A stretch of DNA of 64,000 nt, taken from Garcia nutans. Taxonomy: Eukaryota; Streptophyta; Magnoliopsida; Malpighiales; Euphorbiaceae. The stretch's first letter is position 1, and each line of letters starts with the position of its first letter. The position numbers and the translations under genes were made by a program. The notes below the pieces were generated by a model, which was not told where the DNA came from, did no database searches, and saw nothing but the letters and a program-made list of their open reading frames with translations. Below are positions 55,752 through 64,000 of this stretch, piece by piece. The DNA lies in NCBI GenBank assembly GCA_947685225.1, contig CANTUV010000062.1:15644501-15708500 (forward strand), read 5' to 3'.

Positions 55752-57682
55752 TGTACACCCTTAATTTTGGCCCTAAGCCAGTCTGGTCCCAATTAAAAGG
55801 GCTAAGTAAATTTTAAATGTTTAAACCTAGTCTGGTCTGGTTTTAAAAGCTTAAAATAAGTCTAGACCAATTTTAAAAGCCCAAAAATGATCTGATTAGG
55901 TCTTAAAATCTCAAACCAAGCTGATATGAGCCCATAACATTAAATCTTGACAAACTGGCTTAGCTGATTTGCCACCGAGCTAGCCCATGCCAATTAGCAG
56001 CTGGGCCAACCCATGGCGAATTGGCTGAGCTAATTCACTATAGGAAAAAGCCCATGATGAATTAGGCTAGCCAATTTGCCATGGGTCTTCAATCTCGATT
56101 TTTTAACTTGGGATTTTAGGCCTAATTGCGTCCGGATTGAATTGGCTTCTAATTCAAATTATAATCGGATTAGCAGATAATGTTTAGGAAAATTAAGAAT
56201 TATGGAACCGATTTAACCTAATTTTTTCATATAAATATAGGTTTAATCAAAAGACGAAGGGCAACAAGAAATAGGCAGACAAAGCAGCAATAGACACTGA
56301 ACCAAAAATTCAAAGCACACAACAATTGTCTCGGTAATTATTTCACTCAACCAAGCCCAAGATTGGGGCAGGCAGAAAGCTTGGATCAACATATAATTTT
56401 GGTGGAGTGAACAAACGGAGGTTTGGATTTTTATTCATTTAAATTTATAGTAGCTTCTGTTATTAATATTTCAACCATTGATTCATAATTATTTAAACTT
56501 CCAGTAAGCAGTTTCTATTATAAAAGAAAATAATATCATCACACAGTAGCCATCTTCACACTTGTTTCATAGTTGCAATTTTAATCAATACATTCTCGTG
56601 TAGTAAAGCTAACATCCAATAGTCATCAAAGTATGGATTTAATCACAGTAGCTATGTTAAACATAAGAACCCTAATTAGTTAATCCAAAACCCTACCTGC
56701 ATGCTTTCAAAAACTAAAACCCAAATTTGATCACACCAAACCTTGATCCATATAATTTTCATGTCAAAACCATAATTTTTATCTTGAAAAACCCTAGCTT
56801 AGTTCCTAAAACTCCAAACCCTAGTTTTTGTCTTAAAACCCTAATTTTGACCACAAACCCTAATTTTATCCCTAAAGCCCTAATTTTGACCAAAAATCCT
56901 AATTTACACTGAGAACCCTAATTTACATCTAGAAATCCTAATTTTATTCTCATAGTCTTAATTATGTAATTTAACCCTAATATAATAGTGGAACTCCAAT
57001 TTTAATTATTTATCTATTTATTATTTATTTATGATGGATGATTGTTAATGAATGATATGCTTGTTGATGATTAATTTATTTTTTGATGATTGAACTGATT
57101 ATTTGGATTTTTTTTTAAGTTGTAAAAGGCATATTTCTACTTTGTGGGTGCTTTAGTTTTCATTATGTAATTTAATTCATTTTGAAGGAAGTTGGATCAA
57201 TGTAAGGGGCATGTTTTCTTCTCTAGGTGGGTGTCCCATTTATTTTGTTTGTATTTTGGACTTTGGATGGTTGTAAAGGCATGTTTTCATCATTGGATGA
57301 GTGCCTATTTTGTTTGCTTTATTTCAATAATATGATAGATGTTTATTTCTTTTAATCGCATGTAATATGGATTTTTTCATAATAAGTTAAGATTTTAATA
57401 ATATATAGACCTAAAAAGGAGGTCGGTTCTAATAAACCAGGCGTTATGGGGGTGTTGGGTCATTCTCATCTTCCCCATGTGTACCCAACATTTCGAACCC
57501 AATAAGAGAGTTGGGAATTTTTTAGAAATCAAGTCATCCACCCCTTTCTATTTTCCTGGATTGTTTGGGTGGGAACTCCTATTCTTTGGGTTTAGACTCG
57601 TGTTCTCTAAGGCCCTGAGCCTAACAGTGCCGAAGTCACAAGAACCATTTCACCGAGAGTTGAGGCAAAAATCCCGCTCACA
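55752..57682 (+). repeat. 3' LTR of element H
   Basis: TGTACACCC at 55752, CCGCTCACA at 57682, 1931 bp. The start matches LTR B and A termini (TGTA-x-ACCC), the end matches LTRs A and C. It contains a TATA box (56230-56237), the AAACCCTAA minisatellite (56680-56960) and a block of GGCGAATTGGCTGAGCTAATTC-like inverted half-repeats (55960-56090). Right flank ATACT would be the TSD copy. Confidence 0.82.
56230..56237 (+). promoter_or_regulatory. TATA box of LTR D
   Basis: TATAAATA about 480 bp into the LTR. Position comparable to LTRs A and B. Confidence 0.45.
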
Positions 57683-58316
57683 ATACTTTCTATGCCATGC
57701 TTTATTTATTCCTTACATGTGTTTTAGGATTATTACTTTCAATCAAGTATCATCACGCAAGTTATGTGTTTTCAAATTCTAGATTAGATTACCCTCCCAT
57801 CTGGTATGGTTTATTTTCTCATTGAGATAAAAGCTCATTCTATATAAACTACCTAGTGTAAGTACTACATGGCTAATGACAACTTCTTTAATTCTTTTCT
57901 CCAAGAAGCTAATTTCATGTGTATTTTCTGGTGTGGTATAAGTATTATATAGAGCTCCATTGTGTTAGTGTGAGGTGTAAAAGTACATGTAAGAAATTAT
58001 AATGATATTTGTAAGTACATGTAAGGTGCATAACCAATTGGAAAAAAAAGGCTCACTAAACTAAGATGAAACATGTTGATTTAAATGATTATGGATTCTA
58101 TGAGGTATCCGACAACCTTAAGTCGACTTGGATCCTAGGACCATCTCATGTCCTAATTTGGGGGGAGTGACAAGTTCATTAAGGTTCAAGATGTTAAATA
58201 GTTACCTTCTATAATTTCCTTTTTTGAGTTGTCCTTTTCTTGGTTCCTTATTTGTCACCTTCCTTGTCAAAAACTTATGATGAGATTAAGTTAAACATTC
58301 AAGAATCTCTATCCTT
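57683..58316. other. Unassigned sequence between H and the copia remnant
   Basis: Target DNA of H, presumably. Has a G-run (TTTGGGGGGAGTGACAAG, about 58157-58174) that looks like a PPT followed by an LTR start, and a short direct repeat AGTACATGTAAG (57983 and 58013). No gene recognised. Confidence 0.45.
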
Positions 58317-58805
58317 TTATACTTGATTCATATAGCCGTGAAAAAGATAAGAAGTAGAAGGAAAGAGTTTTCGGTGGGAATAGATTAGGTCATACATATG
58401 AACATGCATTTGTTTCTTGGTGAATCTCACTTGAGTCGTACCTTCATGGTAGTTTTTGAGTGTCTTCCAAATGCAATGTGCACAAGTTAAATGTTGAACT
58501 CTTCCACCTTCTTCTCTTGAAATGGAATTCATCAAGATGGAAGCGGCTCTATTGTTCTTGAATCGATCTTTGACATTGATAGTTGACCATTGTGCTTTAG
58601 GAAGAGGAACTTGAATACCATCAACTTCATAAGTGGGAGGTTTCCACTCACTTTCCACAAAATCCCATAGTTCAATCCCTTCACTGTCTAGAAACAAATA
58701 CATTTTGTGTTTCCAATAGGAATAATCAGTTCCATCAAAGTAGGGTCTAAGGATAGTGTTAAGATTTCCATGAGAGATTGAGTTTGATGAAGAAGAAGTT
58801 GCCAT
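58317..58805 (-). pseudogene. gag: Copia (Sirevirus-like) gag, N-terminal fragment
   Basis: Starts at ATG 58805, 50 bases after the PBS, with MATSSSSNSISHGNLNTILR followed by FDGTDYSYWKHKMYLFLDSE, a copia gag signature (the F-x-G-x-x-Y-x-x-W-x-x-x-M motif), then LWDFVESEWKPP, NNRAASILMNSISREE, HCIWKTLKNYHEGTTQV and KKQMHVHMYDL. After that the family reading is lost (about 58390) and the frame ends at 58317. So about 140 of the usual several hundred residues remain. The rest of this copy, including its pol, is absent to the left. Confidence 0.88.
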
Positions 58806-58859
58806 AGTGGATCAAATTTCACAATTAAGTTTAAGAAATTTCAAAGCTCTAATACCAAT
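58806..58859 (-). other. Copia PBS and short leader
   Basis: Minus strand TTGGTATTAGAGC begins one or two bases after the LTR end. It is a one-mismatch version of the initiator tRNA-Met PBS (TGGTATCAGAGC), common to Sireviruses. The gag ATG follows almost directly. Confidence 0.85.
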
Positions 58860-59412
58860 TGTTGTCCCAAGATGGCAACCAAGAGGGGGGGTGAATTGGT
58901 TTCCTCAAGAAATGATTGCAAATTAAAAACACAACAAACAAGAAATGCGGAATAGAAAAAATGGTTGAGCAGTGAATAGAAGAAAGAACGCACAAGATTT
59001 ATAGTGGTTCAGATTTTCTTCAATCCTACATCCACTTCCTTAACAAATTGTTAAGGTTTCACTAATCTTTGAAGTTTTACAAGCTCAATTCCAACTTTGG
59101 TGTTTTCACAAGTTCACACCTAACTTGACAAGTGTTTTTCTAAGGCTAACACTCAAACCACTTACAAGAGTTTTGCTAGGCTCACTCTCACAACCTTTTA
59201 CAAGAGTTTTTCTCAGGCTTACTCTCACAACCTAAGTATTTTTCAAGCTCACACTCAAACTTTTATAATGGTGTTTTCAATGCTTACACCTAAATTCATT
59301 ACAATTCAAATGTAAGTTGGAGTAAAAGAAAATATGTTGCTTGGCTATAAAATTTTTGATTCACCCCTTTTTTTCTTCTCTTTCATTGCTTTTTCTTAAC
59401 AGAATAGCAATG

Positions 59413-59420
59413 TATTTATA
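59413..59420 (-). promoter_or_regulatory. TATA box of the copia LTR
   Basis: TATAAATA on the minus strand downstream of the palindrome-rich U3 and upstream of the repeated GTTTGAGTGTTAGCC-like R/U5 region. Confidence 0.5.
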
Positions 59421-59499
59421 ACCAATGTGGTCTGACTAGCCGTTATAGATAATGAGAATTAAGTCTTGGCAGTTTATACCATTTTCAATAGACTGTTCG

Positions 59500-60150
59500 A
59501 AGCATTTCACGGTCGTCCTTGATACAAGGATGGTCGCATTCATGACACACGCGGTCACCCTTGGACAAGGTGCGGTCGCTGCATTCAAATTTGCTTCAAC
59601 GGTCAAATTTAAGTGCTCTGTAGCAGGAATCTTACCCATGTTGTGGTTGTCAAGATGGTCGCGCATAGGATAGGTACAGTCGCCCTTTTTGAATGCTGTG
59701 GGTTTATAACGGTCATCACACGTGGCATTCTTTGACTGGGCAAAATGAAAGTCCACCTAAATATGAATGTCGCAGTCGCTCTAGGTGCCATCTCGCGGTC
59801 GAGTTGAGACACTCGCGTCGAACTTCTGGACGCACCTTAGGATGCAAACGCTACTATCAGTTTAAGCAGATTTCTCCTGAATCATCAGTGCGGTCGCGGA
59901 TACTAAAGGGCAGTCACTACAGTGATAAGCGAGACCGTATCCTTCACCGTTCTTGTCACCGTGTACCTTACTGTAATTTGGATGATTTGGGTTTCTTGTG
60001 TTGCGATCGTCCATGACTAAAGGACAGTCGCTCTTGTGTAAATGCGGTCGTGACTGAAGTCGGGTTTCTGACCGCGAACCCTACTGTGATATGGTTTCAT
60101 CCTGCAATTGAGTTGGGCGGTCATCTTCATGACTTGTGCAACCGCTAAAT
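59500..60150. repeat. GCGGTCG-rich palindromic region in the copia LTR
   Basis: More than a dozen occurrences of GCGGTC, CGGTCGC or their complement GCGACCG, locally forming short inverted repeats. Markedly GC-richer than the surrounding sequence. The same motif family recurs at 62281-62570 outside the LTR. Confidence 0.75.
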
Positions 60151-60260
60151 ATGCTCTGTTCAAATAAATCTAATCCTGCAACAAGGTTCTTTAAACACAT
60201 GTTAAATAAGTCATTCAATTTGAGTTGTCAAGGATCAAAATTGAGATCATTTGTCTAACA

Positions 60261-60560
60261 ATCTCCCCCATTTTGACTTTGACAATCAAATGGAATGATG
60301 ATATAAATTGAAAAAAAAATGCAAATTAGATTGACTAACAATCTCTCTTAATTTAAAATGCTCATGTGTTGAATGTTAATAAATTTTTACAATGCTCCCC
60401 CTAAACATATGCATGAATCATGTTTATGTTGGAGTACAACTTGGTGCATTAGTATAATACCATTCAAATGTCTAACTTGGTTCATTAGTAAAATATCATT
60501 CCCATTGTATATCTCTCCCTCTTTGTCTATTTCTCTCCCCCTTTGTCATAGGCAAAATGC
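60261..60560 (-). other. PPT array upstream of the copia 3' LTR
   Basis: Minus-strand purine tracts AAAATGGGGGAGAT (60261-60275, adjoining the LTR), TTTAGGGGGAGCA (about 60394-60406), ACAAAGGGGGAGAGAAA (about 60531-60547) and AAAGAGGGAGAGATA (about 60511-60525). Multiple PPTs before the 3' LTR are a described Sirevirus trait; here four are visible in 300 bp. Confidence 0.7.
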
Positions 60561-60708
60561 ATAATATAAGAGAAATATTTAAAGCAATATGTATGTAAAA
60601 CACAATGTTATTATATAGAGGGCAGTACAAAGATAGTGCAAAAAAGAAGGCAGAGAAAAGAAAACGAAATCAAAACAATAAGACATAGCTAAAAACAGGA
60701 AAAATAAA

Positions 60709-62099
60709 CTAATTAGAATCTTCATCCTCATCTAACTCTTCTTCTTCTAAAGGAGCTTTTCCCTTATCAAGAGGGACATTGCTGGTAGAGCTAGTGCTGA
60801 AAGATTCTTCTTCTTTAGGGAGACTTTCTGTGTGATCACTTATATCCCAATTCTCAAGATTGCATTGAGGCAAGTCCAGTTTGCCTTTCATGTCATATAG
60901 GTCATGATGCATGTGAGATATAAGGTCAATCCTTTTATTCAAGTGATGGAATCTCTTAGAGATACTTTTCTTGAACCGAGAGAGTTTCCTGGAGAGTGAT
61001 TTGATAGCTTTTAGAATGAGTTTTGTAGGAGAGTTGGTTTGGGTAGGTTTAGATGAGGAAGCTTTGGGAGGTAGTTCAATAGCAACTTTCAAGGAGTCTC
61101 CTTCTTCCTCAATGGTGTACGTTGGTCTTTCTTTTGTCTATCCACAACACCTCCTTTGCCAAAGTAATACACATATGTACCCTCAATCTTCCTTACACAT
61201 CCAGCATGTTCTAGATAGTCAATGGTGATGGCACTTGAGGCAAGATTGAAAGGGTTTCTCAAGGTAGCTAAGTTGAGATCATTTAGTAAGTTCATGTGCC
61301 TAGCTATTTGAGTTATTTGTGAGGACAAGAAGAAAGTTCCAGTTCTTGTGACAGCATGGTGATACAATGTGTCAATCAAGAACTTTGTTGTGTTCATTTG
61401 GATGTTGTGGGTGAAAGCATATACGAAGATGAGATCTCTTTTTGTTACCTTTTCATTCCCATCAGCCCTTTAATGTATGGTGTAGGTGATGGTCCTATGA
61501 AGCATCCAATGGGTGAGGGATTTGATGTGTCTAGCTTTTGACTCTTTTTTAAATGAGGTTTCCACAGAAATTTCTTGCCAAAAGGTAGAGAGTGTTTGAT
61601 TGGAGAAGGCTAAATCATTGTAGGAGGTTACTCCATCAACAGGAAAGTCCCAAATTTTTCCAAATTCCTCTAATGTTAAGGCTAGGTATTGGTCAAATAA
61701 CTTAAATCTAACCCCATACCACCCTAGTGCAGAATTTGCACTCTTTTCAATCTGAAAGGACATGAGAAATTCCTTACTTAAACTAGAATAACCTACCTCT
61801 TTAGGAAATACGAATTTCCTCCAGCCAAGAACATCAAGTAGACTTTCAATCTCATCTTTAATGTTGAGGGTAGAGAGCATCCCACCAAAAGGAGATTTGG
61901 TTCCTTCAAATTTTTTTCTCTTTAGCATGGCATATATCACATCTTCCTCAGGGGTTTGGTGGTGAGGTTTATGAATTTTCTCACCTCTTCTAGACTATGG
62001 AGGAGATGGAGGAACATCTGTTTGTTCTCTTATGATGATTCCTGAAGGTTTCTTTCCTTTCCCTTTCCCTTTGGAGGTAATTTTCTTTTTGGGGGCCAT
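60709..62099 (-). pseudogene. Env-like / ORF3 gene of the Sirevirus-like element
   Basis: Between pol and the 3' LTR, where some Sireviruses carry an env-like gene of unproven function. ATG 62099 opens MAPKKKITSKGKGKGKKPSG (strongly basic); a TAG follows within 40 codons, then 61470-61940 reads GMLSTLNIKDEIESLLDVLG, GWYGVRFKLFDQYLALTLEE and FGKIWDFPVDGVTSYND. After TAA (about 61470) the same frame gives TKFLIDTLYHHAVTRTGTFF and LNLATLRNPFNLASSAITID. A frameshift near 61110 leads to a basic region (KLILKAIKSLSRKLSRFKKS) and an acidic tail (EEEELDEDEDSN), ending at 60709. No signal peptide or membrane segment is evident, so true envelope function is doubtful. Confidence 0.7.
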
Positions 62100-62649
62100 T
62101 AGAGTTGAAAAACAGGAAGAAAACTGGAAAACAGAGAGTGTTTGAGAAGGAGATGATCTTGAGAGGGTTTTGGAGATTTGGAGTGAAGTTTGTATGTTAT
62201 AAGAAGTAAAAGATCCAAGTAACTGATTTATAATGGTCTTAAATAGAAGAAATTAAGAAAATAGCCGTTTATGATTGTTGAGAGTTAAAAATCGCGACCT
62301 GTCATACAGCCAACGGTTACAAAATTTTGAGCAGAGTGTACAGAGTGCGGTCGCCTATTTGTATAGGTGCGATTGCGAAATACACTCTAGCGACCAGTAG
62401 GAAAATTGGAGCGCTCGCGAATGCAGAGAATGTCTACAACGGTTGAAACTGTTTAAATTATTGCGACCGCGCACAGAGTTTCCCGACCGCTCACAGAGGT
62501 ATCAATTTAGATGAATCTTTCTCTCAAGATAGCGACCGCTAGAGGAATTAGAGCGAACGCGAGTAGCTTAAAAATGAAAGAGACATAGAAGATGGAAAAA
62601 AAATCTATGCGATGAGATGTTTAAGAAATTTTTATTGATAGCCAGTCTT
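62100..62649 (-). other. Spacer between copia pol and the env-like gene
   Basis: 550 bp without an ORF. 62281-62570 carries the same GCGGTCGC / GCGACCGC motifs as the LTR, with ATCGCGACCTG, GTGCGGTCGCC, GCGACCGCGCAC and AGCGACCGC. Confidence 0.6.
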
Positions 62650-64000
62650 TTAACCATTCAGGGAAGTTCCATCAATCATACCTAAATTTAGTTTAATGAA
62701 GTTAAGCCTATCTTCATTCAAAGGTTTTGTAAAGATATCAGCAAGTTGATTATGTGTATCTATAAACTATAAGACAATATTCTGGTTTTATACATTATCT
62801 CTCAAAAAATGATGTCTAATATCTATATGTTTAGATCTAGAGTGTTGGATAGGATTTTTAGACAAATTGATAGCACTAGTGTTGTCACATTTAATGGAGA
62901 TGTTGTTAAACACTTTGCCATAGTTAAGCAATTGTTGTTTCATCCATAATACTTGTATTCAACAAAAACATGCTGCAACATATTCGGCTTCCACCGTGGA
63001 TAGAGCAACCGATGCTTGTTTCTTACTATGCCAAGAAACTAGACAATTGCCAAGAAAGTGGCATGCTCCTGTTGTGCTTTTTCTATCTAAGAAGCTACCA
63101 GCATAATCCGCATCCGAAAAACCTAAGATATGAAATGATGTGTTTTTAGGATACCAAAGACCTAAATGCATTGTACCACTTAAATATTTCAAAATTCTCT
63201 TAGTAGCATTCAAGTGTGATTCTTTAGGACAAGTTTGAAATCTAGAACAAAGACATACACCATACATTATATCAGGTCTAGAAGCGGTTAAGTAAAGTAG
63301 TGATCCGATAATACCTCAATATTTCTTTTCATCTACTGCTTTACCATTTTCATCTTTACCCAATTTCAAGGATGTGCTCATAGGAGTCTTACTAGTTTTA
63401 CAGCTATCCATTCCAAATTTCTTGATGAGTTCTTTTGTATATTTGGATTGGTTAATGAAGATCCCATCTTTACATTGCTGGATTTGCAGTCCAAGGAAGA
63501 ATTTGAGTTCACCCATCATGCTCATTTCAAAATCGCTAGTCATACAACAAGCAAATTCTTTGCACAAGGTTTCATTAGTAGCTCCAAATATTATGTCATC
63601 CACATAAATTTGTACAATTAAAATGTTGTTTTGTCCTTTTTAACAAAGAGAGTTGTATCAACTTTTCCTTTTGAAAAACCATTTTCAAGCAAATATGCAC
63701 TAAGTCTATCATACCAAGCTCTTGGTACTTGTTTCAATCCATATAAAGCTTTGGTAAGTTTGAAAACATGATTAGGAAATTTGTAGTTTTCAAAACCAGG
63801 AGGTTGTTCTACATAAATTTCTTCACTTATAAATCCATTTAGAAATGCACTTTTAACATCCATTTGAAAGAGTTTAAAGTTCATGTGACATGCAAAAGCA
63901 AGTAATATTCTAATAGCTTCTAATCTAGCTACCGAAGCAAACGTTTCATCATAGTCAATACCTTCTTCTTTATTATATCCTTTGGCTACCAACCTTGCTT
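62650..64000 (-). pseudogene. pol: Copia (Sirevirus-like) RT-RNase H, runs off the window
   Basis: Polymerase and RNase H end of the copia polyprotein. RT blocks: MVAKGYNKEEGIDYDETFAS, MDVKSAFLNGFISEEIYVEQ, PPGFENYKFPNHVFKL, ALYGLKQVPRAWYDRL, then after a one-base frameshift near 63620 the catalytic Tyr-Val-Asp-Asp with IIFGATNETLCKEF, FEMSMMGELKFFLGLQIQQ and YTKELIKKFGM. TGA 63316-63318 (probable Arg codon CGA) precedes LLYLTASRPDIMYGVCLCSR. RNase H: GFSDADYAGSFLDRKSTTGA, ALSTVEAEYVAA, and, after a TGA, NLSKNPIQHSRSKHIDIRHH and FTKPLNEDRLNFIKLNLGMI to stop 62650-62652. Integrase, protease and gag of this copy lie beyond the right edge. Confidence 0.93.

Larger units (their letters stand above)
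27328..57682 (+). mobile_element. Large Tat/Ogre-like element H, twice interrupted
   Basis: Plus strand: 5' LTR (27328-27592 and 30212-31388), PBS (31390-31407), leader, gag-PR-RT-RNaseH-aRNaseH-IN (44042-50252), about 5.5 kb containing antisense accessory genes, and a 3' LTR (55752-57682). About 14.1 kb of it is later insertions (solo LTR and Tekay). An RNase H of the archaeal type after RT is diagnostic of the Tat lineage. The two LTRs are clearly homologous but noticeably diverged, so H is old. I could not match TSDs because the left end of the 5' LTR is unclear. Confidence 0.8.
58860..60260 (-). repeat. Sirevirus-like LTR with internal sequence on both sides
   Basis: 1401 bp; on the minus strand TGTTAGACAAAT (60260) to GGGACAACA (58860). 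A PPT precedes it at 60261-60275 and a PBS plus gag follow it at 58857 and below, so it serves as 3' LTR for the pol/env-like sequence on the right and as 5' LTR for the gag on the left. TATA box at 59413-59420. U3 (59500-60150) is studded with GCGGTCGC / GCGACCGC half-palindromes. Short ORFs at 59436-60016 arise from that region. Confidence 0.88.

Noticed and set aside
61470..61940. Env-like ORF as part of an Athila element
   Set aside because: The LTLEEF motif is faintly like Athila ORF-1, but it lies in register between copia RNase H and a copia PPT/LTR on the same strand, so it belongs to the Sirevirus-like element.

Overview
The window is plant nuclear DNA, most likely from eudicot heterochromatin. 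It is AT-rich, and almost every recognisable stretch belongs to a plant LTR retrotransposon inserted into another: Ty3/gypsy Tat/Ogre-like, Athila and Tekay/Del chromovirus, and Ty1/copia Sirevirus-like. I found no ordinary host gene, rRNA, tRNA or CRISPR array. The species cannot be named from the sequence. Element boundaries below rest on TG...CA termini, target-site duplications (TSDs), primer-binding sites (PBS), polypurine tracts (PPT) and comparison of copies inside the window.

Layout. 1-4826 (minus): 5' part of Tat-like element A (gag, leader, PBS, LTR). 4827-10481 (minus): Athila element E (RT, protease, gag, LTR), apparently the target of A. 10482-17226 (minus): Tat-like element B, the target of E, and itself split by a Tekay-like solo LTR (11294-14234, TSD TTGAG). 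17227 to about 25.6 kb (plus): Athila element G, the target of B, with integrase end and env-like gene, split by a Sirevirus-type solo LTR (17946-19271, TSD TCTTT) and an Athila solo LTR (20758-22424, TSD TACTG/TATTG). About 25.6-27.3 kb is unassigned. About 27.3-57.7 kb (plus): large Tat-like element H, whose 5' LTR is split by another solo LTR (27593-30211, TSD TCATG) and whose leader is split by a complete Tekay chromovirus (32041-43510, minus, TSD CTTAT). 57.7-58.3 kb is unassigned. 58317-64000 (minus): Sirevirus-like copia sequence with one LTR (58860-60260) that has internal sequence on both sides.

The Tekay element is by far the youngest: its 2.89-kb LTRs differ at only a handful of positions and its long gag-pol frame is broken by just two stop codons. 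It also has an extra coiled-coil ORF between PBS and gag. All other elements are decayed, and most of the stops I examined look like CAA/CAG/CGA to TAA/TAG/TGA changes, as expected from deamination of methylated cytosine.

The most unusual content is between the integrase and the 3' LTR of Tat element H. The antisense strand there holds a decayed but clearly intron-containing gene of the plant mobile domain (PMD) family (about 52.3-54.8 kb), followed by a second antisense fragment resembling DUF7745 proteins. A second theme is that LTRs of four unrelated families each carry tandem or clustered short-armed palindromes, all of different sequence.
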